DNA of 10,812 nucleotides, from NCBI GenBank assembly GCA_937894535.1, contig CALBHI010000506.1:1-10812 (forward strand). The letters run 5' to 3'. Under the pieces are notes generated by a model that saw only the letters and a list, made by a program, of their open reading frames with translations, ran no database searches and had not been told where the DNA came from. This document shows, piece by piece, positions 1 through 5,680 of this stretch. The DNA comes from an uncultured Verrucomicrobiota bacterium. Lineage in GTDB: Bacteria > Verrucomicrobiota > Kiritimatiellia > CAIVKH01. The first letter of the stretch is position 1, and each line of letters starts with the position of its first letter. The translations under genes and the position numbers were made by a program.

Positions 1-481
1 TCCAGCAGTCGGTCAGCACGTGTTGTCCGTTGGCCTCGAGGATGAGCGAGCGGTGGCGGCGGCCGATGCGGATCAGGTGCCAGCCGAGGGCGGCGTTCAG
101 CACGGCGGCCGTGGCGGTGAGGGCGATGCCGGTGTCGAGGTTGCGCAGGCTCAGGCCGGTCATCCAGTCCTGGATGGCGACCAGGATGATGAGCAGGGCG
201 GCGGACAGGATCATGGCGCCCTCGAGCCCGGCCGAGAAGAAGCTGATCTTGGCGTGGCCGTAGGGATGGCCTTCATCGGCGGGTTTGCGGGCGAGCCACA
301 GGCTATAGGCGGCGAAGAGGACGGCGATCATGTGGACGATCGACTCGGCGGCGTCGCTGAGGATCGCGGTCGAGCCGGTCCACGCATAGGCGGTAAACTT
401 GATGATCAGCATGACCACGCCCGCGCTGACGGAAAGGCGCATGGCGTTGCGGGCGGCGAGTTGTGCGGGTGTGGCGTTCAT
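1..481 (-). CDS. Cation diffusion facilitator family metal transporter, 5' part only
   Basis: The gene begins at ATG 479-481 and runs off the left edge, giving the first 160 residues. Seen: hydrophobic segments near residues 16-35, 40-62, 86-104 and 117-137. There is SDAAES at 42-47 in the second segment, HPYGH at 72-76 in the following loop, and ANGQHVLTD with H154 and D158. This layout is that of CDF transporters, proton-coupled exporters of Zn, Fe or Mn in the inner membrane. The HxxxD pair (H154/D158) matches the second half of the transport site known from YiiP, and D43 probably belongs to the first half. The loop normally reads HPYGHGKAE in close relatives as I recall them; here it is HPYGHAKIS. 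An in-frame ATG at 494-496 would add five residues, and neither start has a clear ribosome binding site. The C-terminal cytoplasmic domain is outside the window. The metal cannot be assigned. It lies 52-67 bp after the GNAT gene on the same strand and may be the last gene of that operon. Confidence 0.9.
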   Translation of the reverse strand, partial: MNATPAQLAARNAMRLSVSAGVVMLIIKFTAYAWTGSTAILSDAAESIVHMIAVLFAAYSLWLARKPADEGHPYGHAKISFFSAGLEGAMILSAALLIILVAIQDWMTGLSLRNLDTGIALTATAAVLNAALGWHLIRIGRRHRSLILEANGQHVLTDCW

Positions 482-548
482 GATCGGGGTGGGCATGCTG
501 GCACAGGCCGGAAGGCGGGACAAGGTAAACCGGGCGGATGCGGACGGT

Positions 549-995
549 TCAGGTGAGCGTTCGTTCGTAGGTCAGGAATGCGGTGTCGCGGATCCAGCCA
601 AGGCGTTCATAGAGCCGTTGGGCCGCGTGGTTGGTGACGGCGGTCGCGAGGGTCATGCTGACTGCGCCGGCAGCGCGGGCGTGGGTTTCGGCGGCGCGCA
701 GCAGGGTGGTGGCGATACCGGATCGTCGGGCTTCCGGCGCGACGTACAGGTCGTGGAGGATGAAGGATGGCCCGGGGGCGAGGGACGAGAAGGTGGGGTA
801 GAGCTGGACGAAGCCGGTGGCGTGCCGGGTGTCGTCGCGCGCGAGGAGGATCACCGATTCGCCGCGGACCAAACGCGCCTGGAGGAAGGCGCGGGCGGTG
901 GGCAGATCGGGAGGGAAACCGTAGAACTGGCGGTAGGCATCAAACAACGGCGCGAGGTCGTCGAGATCATGCAGGCTGGCCAGGTCGATGTGCAT
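549..995 (-). CDS. GNAT family N-acetyltransferase
   Basis: This is a 148-residue single-domain GNAT protein, a typical length. Seen: the acetyl-CoA pyrophosphate-binding motif RxxGxA at R90-A95 (RRSGIA), preceded by the beta-4 strand FILHDLYVAPEAR. A C-terminal helix-turn region (NHAAQRLYERLGW, 122-134) is the classic motif B. The family transfers an acetyl group from acetyl-CoA to an amine. The substrate cannot be read from the sequence; small molecules, peptides or protein N-termini are all possible. The start ATG (993-995) lies only 3 bp after the stop of the upstream M48 protease gene, so the two are very likely co-transcribed and possibly translationally coupled. No separate Shine-Dalgarno is visible. 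Whether it has any functional link to the protease is unknown. Confidence 0.92.
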   Translation of the reverse strand: MHIDLASLHDLDDLAPLFDAYRQFYGFPPDLPTARAFLQARLVRGESVILLARDDTRHATGFVQLYPTFSSLAPGPSFILHDLYVAPEARRSGIATTLLRAAETHARAAGAVSMTLATAVTNHAAQRLYERLGWIRDTAFLTYERTLT

Positions 996-998
996 GCG

Positions 999-2255
999 TC
1001 ACGCAGGCGGGAGGGTGCGCAGGGCGCGGATGCGGTCGAGCAGGGGCGGGTGGCTGTATTCGAGCCAGACGGTGAAGGGGTGCGGGGTCAGGTTGGAGAG
1101 GTTCTCGACGCCGAGTTTCTTCAGGGCGCTGATCATGGAGTCCGCGTCGCCGGTAGTGCGCGCGGCGTAGGCATCGGCCTCGAATTCGTGGCGGCGCGAG
1201 CGGCGGTGGGAGGCGATGGACAGCAACCGGTTCAGCGGCGCCATCAGGATGCTGAAGGTGATCATGCCGGCATACAGCGGGGCGGGTTCGCCGGGTGGCC
1301 AGGTCACGCCGATGCCGGCGTAGAGTTCGTGCCGGTGCAGGCAGAGCGACAGCAGGAAAAACATGACGCCGGTGGTGATGATGGAGGTCAACAGCATGCG
1401 GCGCAGGTGGCCGAGTTTGGCGTGGCCGACCTCGTGGGCGAGCACGGCGACGAGTTCCGGGACGGTGTGCTTGGCAATCAGCGTGTCGAACAGGGCGATC
1501 CGTTTCAACCGGCCGAGGCCGGTCACATAGGCGTTGGTTTTGCTCGAGCGCCGCGATCCGTCGATCGAGTAAATGCCCGACAACGGCACCTGCTCGCGCT
1601 GCGCATACGACTCGATCGCGGACTTCAGTTCGCCGTCGGGCAGCGGGGTGAAGGTGTTGAACAGCGGCAGCAGCAGCGAGGGGGCCAAGGCCATCATCAC
1701 CAGTTGGAACAGCGTGACCGCGCCCCAGGCGATGGCCCAGCCCCACGGTCCGGCCGCGGTGAAGAACCAGAGGATGGCCGCGAACAGCGGGGCGCCGAGC
1801 GCGGCGGTGAGGGCGATTGACTTGAGCTGATCGGCGGCGAACGTGCGCGGGGTGGTGCGGTTGAAGCCGAAGCGCTGTTCGATGCCGAACGTATCGATGA
1901 TCTGGAAGGGCAGGTCGATGAGGATGGAGGCGAGCATCAGCACGGCGGTGAAGACGAGGCCGGTGCCGATCAGGCCGAATCCCCACGAGCGGGCCCAGGC
2001 GTCCACAACGCCGAAGCCTCCGGCCATCAGGAACGCGATGGTGATGGCACCGGTGATGAACAATTGACGCTGTTCGAACCGCGTGGTGGCGCGCAGGTAA
2101 TCCTGCGCGGTGCGGTAGCGGTCCGGTTTAAACCAGCCGGTGAACTCGGCGGGCAATTCGGGCCGGGCGTAGCGCAGGTTCAGCCCGTTGCTGATCATTT
2201 GGAGCAGGGCATCTCCGGCGAGCAGGGCGGCGAGCAGCAGGGTGACGGGTTCCAT
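999..2255 (-). CDS. Ste24-type M48 family membrane zinc metalloprotease (CAAX prenyl protease 1 homologue)
   Basis: This is a 418-residue polytopic membrane protease. Seen: an N-terminal membrane segment (3-20) and several further segments (about 65-85, 93-118, 148-168, 172-195, 287-306, 327-347). The zinc-binding HEVGH is at 274-278, and EFEAD at 357-361 supplies the third ligand (E357) and the supporting D361. The C-terminal SHPPLLDRIRAL at 401-412 is a hallmark of Ste24 relatives. In eukaryotes this family trims prenylated proteins. Bacterial members are thought to cleave membrane-bound or membrane-associated peptides, but substrates are mostly unknown. Length and layout match full-length Ste24 rather than the shorter HtpX. 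It is the first gene of the minus-strand set M48-GNAT-CDF. No Shine-Dalgarno precedes the ATG, and a sigma-70-like promoter sits so close that the message may be leaderless. Confidence 0.95.
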   Translation of the reverse strand: MEPVTLLLAALLAGDALLQMISNGLNLRYARPELPAEFTGWFKPDRYRTAQDYLRATTRFEQRQLFITGAITIAFLMAGGFGVVDAWARSWGFGLIGTGLVFTAVLMLASILIDLPFQIIDTFGIEQRFGFNRTTPRTFAADQLKSIALTAALGAPLFAAILWFFTAAGPWGWAIAWGAVTLFQLVMMALAPSLLLPLFNTFTPLPDGELKSAIESYAQREQVPLSGIYSIDGSRRSSKTNAYVTGLGRLKRIALFDTLIAKHTVPELVAVLAHEVGHAKLGHLRRMLLTSIITTGVMFFLLSLCLHRHELYAGIGVTWPPGEPAPLYAGMITFSILMAPLNRLLSIASHRRSRRHEFEADAYAARTTGDADSMISALKKLGVENLSNLTPHPFTVWLEYSHPPLLDRIRALRTLPPA

Positions 2256-2263
2256 GGCGGCCG

Positions 2264-2292
2264 GTTATCGCGGGTTGGTCCGATCGCGTCAA
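2264..2292 (-). promoter_or_regulatory. Probable sigma-70-type promoter for the M48 protease operon
   Basis: Reading the minus strand, TTGACG (plus positions 2287-2292, 5/6 match to TTGACA) is followed by a 17-bp spacer and GATAAC (2264-2269, 4/6 match to TATAAT). A start site 6-8 bp downstream of the -10 would fall at about 2256-2258, right at the ATG (2253-2255). That implies a leaderless or nearly leaderless mRNA, in keeping with the missing Shine-Dalgarno. The promoter was read by eye and is not experimentally supported. Confidence 0.5.
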
Positions 2293-2324
2293 GCGTGCTT
2301 GTTGGCCGCCGCCTGCAACGCGCA

Positions 2325-2352
2325 TTGCCTTTCCGTCGGTCTGTGCTACAAC
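2325..2352 (+). promoter_or_regulatory. Candidate promoter for the tandem-TRAM gene
   Basis: TTGCCT (2325-2330, 4/6) and TACAAC (2347-2352, 4/6) are separated by 16 bp. A start near 2359 would give a leader of about 40 nt that contains the AGGAGA ribosome binding site. It is divergent from the M48 promoter, with the two -35 boxes about 33 bp apart. Confidence is moderate to low because each box has two mismatches. Confidence 0.35.
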
Positions 2353-2384
2353 ATACGCGTTTTGGGTCCATGAAGGATTCTTTC

Positions 2385-2390
2385 AGGAGA
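2385..2390 (+). promoter_or_regulatory. Strong Shine-Dalgarno of the tandem-TRAM gene
   Basis: AGGAGA lies 8 nt before ATG 2399. It is one of the best ribosome binding sites in the window and fixes the start of the gene, and so its N-terminal export signal. Confidence 0.8.
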
Positions 2391-2398
2391 GCTATTCC

Positions 2399-3094
2399 AT
2401 GAATACGGGTGATGTAGTTCGGCGGGTCTGGGTACTCGCGGTGGGTGCTGCGGTGGTCATGGCGGGCGTGACGGTTTCCTGCAAACCGCGCGAACCGGCG
2501 GCGGCACCGGCTGGCACGGCGGTGCCGGCGGTCATCGAGGTGCGCGATGCCATGACCAACGCCGGCGCGGTGGCGGCGGAGGGTGGGCGTTTCAAGGTGC
2601 TGATCGTCGATGAGGATGGTGCGGTCGGACTGACCCGGATCGGGGAGCGTTCCTTTGCCGTGCCCGGCACGCGTAAAGGTGATGTGGCGGTGATTGAGAT
2701 CACCCGGATCGGTGCTGATTCCGCCGAGGCGACGCTGGTCGAGCGGTTGGCCTCGGGTCATCCGCTTCCCGAGGTTGCGCCGGCAGAGGAAACACCGGTT
2801 GTCGAGTCGCTGGTCGGACAATTGTTCCGGGTCGAAATTCCCGAACTAAACAAAGACGGACAAGGTGTGGTCGCCTTGCGCGGCAAGTCGATCGTGGTGC
2901 CGGACGTCCAGGTTGGCGAACGGGTTGAATTTCGCGTGGTCGAGGAAACGGCGGATGGTGCCGTGGCCGAGGTTGTTGAACGGCTGGAGGCTCCGGTGGT
3001 GGCCAAGCCTGCGGCCGACGAGGAGGAGATCGATTACTCCAAGGCGGTTCCGAAGAAGCGTGCGGCCCCGGTCGAGCCGGCATCAAATCCCTAG
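2399..3094 (+). CDS. Exported or lipoprotein-like protein with two tandem TRAM-like domains
   Basis: The predicted product has 231 residues. Seen: R8 R9, a hydrophobic stretch at about 11-26, then C28 in a VTVSC context. This looks like a lipoprotein signal, but T25 at -3 does not fit the strict lipobox. An Ala/Pro-rich linker follows (31-46). Two repeats come next, at about 61-117 and 138-197. Each has the TRAM pattern: a beta strand, DGxVxL or DGxGVxAL, a short strand ending in VPG or VPD, then GDxxxxxI or GERVEFRV, and a final strand ending in VERL. TRAM domains are small beta-barrels that bind RNA or tRNA and are usually fused to MiaB- or RumA-type enzymes. The tail is acidic, then Lys/Pro-rich. 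No catalytic domain is present, and an export signal on a TRAM protein is puzzling. It lies 120 bp upstream of prfA on the same strand. The function is unknown, and the TRAM assignment is by eye. Confidence 0.75.
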   Translation: MNTGDVVRRVWVLAVGAAVVMAGVTVSCKPREPAAAPAGTAVPAVIEVRDAMTNAGAVAAEGGRFKVLIVDEDGAVGLTRIGERSFAVPGTRKGDVAVIEITRIGADSAEATLVERLASGHPLPEVAPAEETPVVESLVGQLFRVEIPELNKDGQGVVALRGKSIVVPDVQVGERVEFRVVEETADGAVAEVVERLEAPVVAKPAADEEEIDYSKAVPKKRAAPVEPASNP

Positions 3095-3214
3095 GTTCGC
3101 CGGGTCGGACGCGTGGGCGGCCGGTGGCGTTGTCACCGCCGGCAACCGGTCCATTGCCTGGACGCGCCCCTTCGATCCGTGTCCAGTCCCTGGAATTCCC
3201 GTGCGTGTACGAAC
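3095..3214 (+). other. Intergenic gap between the TRAM gene and prfA, containing a GC-rich hairpin
   Basis: GCCGGTGG (3120-3127) can pair with CCGCCGGC (3136-3143), giving 8 bp including one G-U pair around an 8-nt loop. No T tract follows, so it is not a standard intrinsic terminator. No convincing promoter or Shine-Dalgarno for prfA is visible in the remaining bases. Read-through from the TRAM gene or an unrecognised promoter is therefore possible. Confidence 0.45.
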
Positions 3215-4303
3215 ATGATGATTGATCGTCCATATATTGACCGGTTGGCGCTCAAGGTGGGGGAACTCGAACATGAGCTTGCCCAGCCCGAAACCAGCGC
3301 CAATCCGCGCATCCTGCGGGAGAAGCTGGCCGAACACCAACGGGTGAAGGACATCCTGAACCAATGCCACGGCTATGTGCGCCTGCTCGATGAGCGCGAT
3401 GATCTGAAGGCCATGCTGGAGGATGCATCCACCGAATCCTCCATGCGGGAGATGGCTGCCGCGGAACTGGCCGACATCGAGGCTCGCCTTCCGGCTGCCG
3501 AACGCCGGGCGATGGTGGCCTTGCTGCCGCCGGATCCGAACGACAGCCGCAACACCATCATGGAAATCCGCGCCGGAACCGGGGGCGAGGAAGCGGCGTT
3601 GTTCGCCGCCGATCTCTACCGGATGTATGCGCGGTATGCCGAGCAGCGTGGCTGGACGGTCGGGGTGATCGATTCCAGCGATGCCGCACTCGGCGGATTC
3701 AAGGAAATCATCTTTTCCGTCGAAGGTGCGGATGTGTACCGCGTGTTGCGGTACGAGAGCGGCGGACACCGCGTCCAGCGTGTGCCCGAGACCGAGGCCC
3801 AAGGCCGGGTCCATACCTCCGCCGCCACGGTGGCGGTAATGCCCGAGGCCGACGAAGCCGATGAGGTGTTGATCAAGCCGGAGGATATCCGCCTCGACCT
3901 GTTCCGCGCCCAGGGCGCGGGTGGCCAGAAGGTCAACAAGACCGAATCCGCGGTGCGCATCACCCACCTGCCCACCGGCATCGTGGTGCAGTGCCAGGAC
4001 GAGCGGTCGCAGCACAAGAACAAGGCCAAGGCAATGAAGGTGCTGGCCACGCGCCTGCTCGACAAGGCGCGCTCGGAGGATGCCGCGCGCCAGGCCACCG
4101 AACGCCGGCTGCAGGTCGGATCGGGCGACCGCAGCGAACGCATCCGCACCTACAATTTTCCCCAGAACCGCGTGACCGATCACCGGATCAACATGACCCT
4201 GTACAACCTCAAGGCCTTCATCGAGGGCGACATGGATGCGTTGATGGATGCCTTGTATGCGCGCGACATCGAGGAGCGCCTGAAGCGCGAACTCGGCTCA
4301 TGA
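3215..4303 (+). CDS. prfA: Peptide chain release factor 1 (RF1)
   Basis: The product has 362 residues, close to the usual 360. RF1 recognises UAA and UAG in the ribosomal A site and triggers peptide release. Seen: an N-terminal helical domain (1-100), the codon-recognition tripeptide PET at 191-193 in VPETEAQGRVHTS (the PxT signature of RF1, not the SPF of RF2), and the catalytic GGQ at 236-238 in GAGGQKVNKTESAVR. The C-terminal part (LQVGSGDRSERIRTYNFPQNRVTDHR) is also characteristic. The start is ATG 3215, or ATG 3218 since two Met codons are adjacent; the open frame extends further upstream, but those residues do not resemble RF1. No clear Shine-Dalgarno is present. The last codons overlap the prmC start by ATGA. 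PrmC, the enzyme that methylates Q238, is encoded directly downstream, as in many bacteria. Confidence 0.98.
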   Translation: MMIDRPYIDRLALKVGELEHELAQPETSANPRILREKLAEHQRVKDILNQCHGYVRLLDERDDLKAMLEDASTESSMREMAAAELADIEARLPAAERRAMVALLPPDPNDSRNTIMEIRAGTGGEEAALFAADLYRMYARYAEQRGWTVGVIDSSDAALGGFKEIIFSVEGADVYRVLRYESGGHRVQRVPETEAQGRVHTSAATVAVMPEADEADEVLIKPEDIRLDLFRAQGAGGQKVNKTESAVRITHLPTGIVVQCQDERSQHKNKAKAMKVLATRLLDKARSEDAARQATERRLQVGSGDRSERIRTYNFPQNRVTDHRINMTLYNLKAFIEGDMDALMDALYARDIEERLKRELGS

Positions 4304-5142
4304 TCCCGGCGGAGGCCTTGCTGGCCGAGGGCGAAGCCCGGTTGCATGCGGCCGGCGTTGCGGATCCCGCGGCGACCGCGGGGTGGTGGCTAGCCGAGGT
4401 GCTGGGCGTATCGCGCGGGGAACTCCATGCCGCCGGGGCCACCCCCGTCCAATGCGCACGAATCCGCGAAGGCTTCGAGCGGCTGGCCAACCACGAGCCC
4501 TTGCAATATGTGATCGGCCACACGCCGTTTCTCGATTTTTCGGTCCGTACCGATGCCCGGGCCCTGGTGCCGCGGCCCGAGACCGAGGAATTGATCACCC
4601 GCGTTCTGGCCGACCGCGTGTTCTGGAGCCGTCCCGGTCTCGCCGTCGCCGATGTCGGAACCGGTACCGGGTGCATGGCCCTCGCCCTGGCCCGGTCCTG
4701 CCCGGATGCGGTGGTGCAGGCCATCGATTGCTCGGAAGCCACCCTCGCCCTTGCCCGTGAAAACGCCGAAGCGCTCGGTCTCGCCACCCGCATCCAGTTT
4801 GTGCGTGGCGACCTGCTTCACGGGTTTGCCCCGGCCTCGCTCGATGCCGTGGTCAGCAATCCTCCGTACATCGCCCGGGCCGTCATCGAAACCCTCGACG
4901 CCACGGTTCGCCGCTACGAACCACGCCTGGCCCTTGATGGCGGGGAGGACGGGCTAGCCGTGATCCGCCGGTTGCTCGAACAAACTTTTACCGTTTTGAA
5001 AAACCGTGGTAGGGTATGGCTCGAAATAGGGGAAGACCAGGGGCCTGCCGTGCAGGCTTTGATGGAATCCACCGGATACCAGCAGGTTTGTGTGCATCGT
5101 GATTTCTACAACCAGATACGGTTTGCCGGGGGCGTGAAATGA
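4300..5142 (+). CDS. prmC: Peptide chain release factor N5-glutamine methyltransferase
   Basis: The product has 280 residues, normal for PrmC/HemK. It uses SAM to methylate the GGQ glutamine of RF1 and RF2, which increases release activity. Seen: an N-terminal helical domain (1-80) with the PLQYVIGHTPF segment that contacts the release factor. VPRPETEEL follows at 90-98, then the SAM-binding DVGTGTG at 118-124 and the catalytic NPPY at 187-190. The start ATG 4300 overlaps the prfA stop codon (ATGA), and no Shine-Dalgarno precedes it, so translational coupling is likely. The stop overlaps the next gene's ATG in the same way. All key motifs are intact. Near its 3' end a local T-rich patch (about 4983-5000) breaks the high-GC composition. 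Confidence 0.97.
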   Translation: MIPAEALLAEGEARLHAAGVADPAATAGWWLAEVLGVSRGELHAAGATPVQCARIREGFERLANHEPLQYVIGHTPFLDFSVRTDARALVPRPETEELITRVLADRVFWSRPGLAVADVGTGTGCMALALARSCPDAVVQAIDCSEATLALARENAEALGLATRIQFVRGDLLHGFAPASLDAVVSNPPYIARAVIETLDATVRRYEPRLALDGGEDGLAVIRRLLEQTFTVLKNRGRVWLEIGEDQGPAVQALMESTGYQQVCVHRDFYNQIRFAGGVK

Positions 5143-5675
5143 TCCCGATCCTTCGCGGCATGACCAAAGGTGCGACCCGCCGCGGCGGGCGTCCCAACAA
5201 CTTCGTCCTGCCGGTAGGTGTCCTGGTCGGTTTGTTGTTGCTCGGCCAGGCGTTCTGGCTTTCGCGCAACAACCACCTGTTCGTGCCGTTCGAGATCTCC
5301 CGGATCTATTGCGTCGAATGCGCCAAGTTGGGAACCATCCGCGATCCGGAAAACCCCCAGATCAGGACCATGTGCCCGACCTGCTTCGGCATCGGATACC
5401 ACACGGTGCGTCGATTCGATGACGAGGATGTCCTGTGTGCGGCCTGCGGCGGGGCCGGGCGGGTTGAAGAAGAGGCGACCTGGCGCACTTGCCGGCGCTG
5501 TGATGGCCGTGGCCTCCACCGCGCCAACGACTGGAAAGAGATCGTCGAGATCATCGATTACCCGCTGTCCGATAAACCGGCCACCCGGCGCGGAGATGAT
5601 GCCGCCACCGATGAGGGTGCGGTAGCCGCGCCCGAACCGCCGGAGCCCGTTCCCCCGATCACCCCCGACCCGTGA
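5139..5675 (+). CDS. Membrane-anchored protein with DnaJ-type cysteine-rich zinc finger, no J domain
   Basis: The product has 178 residues. Seen: a basic N-terminus (R6, K10, R14, R15, R18), one hydrophobic helix at about 22-41, and four CxxC motifs (C58/C61, C79/C82, C100/C103, C118/C121). The last three are followed by GxG-like turns (CPTCFGIG, CAACGGAG, CRRCDGRG). Four CxxCxGxG repeats are the hallmark of the DnaJ/Hsp40 zinc-binding domain, where repeats 1+4 and 2+3 each hold one zinc. Lone DnaJ-type fingers exist in other proteins, such as anti-TRAP and plant BSD2. There is no HPD-containing J domain, so it cannot recruit Hsp70 in the usual way. The tail (145-178) is Pro/acidic and probably disordered. 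By the positive-inside rule the finger would face outward, which is odd for a zinc site. It overlaps prmC by ATGA and abuts ffh. Function unknown; a role in folding or membrane targeting of nascent proteins is speculation. Confidence 0.85.
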   Translation: MIPILRGMTKGATRRGGRPNNFVLPVGVLVGLLLLGQAFWLSRNNHLFVPFEISRIYCVECAKLGTIRDPENPQIRTMCPTCFGIGYHTVRRFDDEDVLCAACGGAGRVEEEATWRTCRRCDGRGLHRANDWKEIVEIIDYPLSDKPATRRGDDAATDEGAVAAPEPPEPVPPITPDP

Positions 5676-5680
5676 CGCTT

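Noticed and set aside
399..1820. Long plus-strand open frame of 473 codons across the GNAT and M48 genes
   Set aside because: It is antisense to two well-supported genes. The translation is Gly/Gln/Glu-rich low-complexity of the kind produced by the opposite strand of high-GC genes, with no recognisable domain.
3120..3143. Hairpin between the TRAM gene and prfA as an intrinsic terminator
   Set aside because: No T run follows the stem, so a terminator call is not supported. It is kept only as part of the intergenic description.
3083..4183. Minus-strand open frame of 366 codons opposite prfA
   Set aside because: Shadow of prfA. The amino-acid make-up reflects antisense high-GC codons, and there is no domain or ribosome binding site.
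4987..5015. Possible internal promoter in prmC (TTTACC, 17 bp, TAGGGT) in a T-rich patch
   Set aside because: The -10 matches at only 3/6 and the -35 at 4/6. The patch is explained by codons for Thr-Phe-Thr-Val-Leu-Lys. Evidence is too weak without start-site data.
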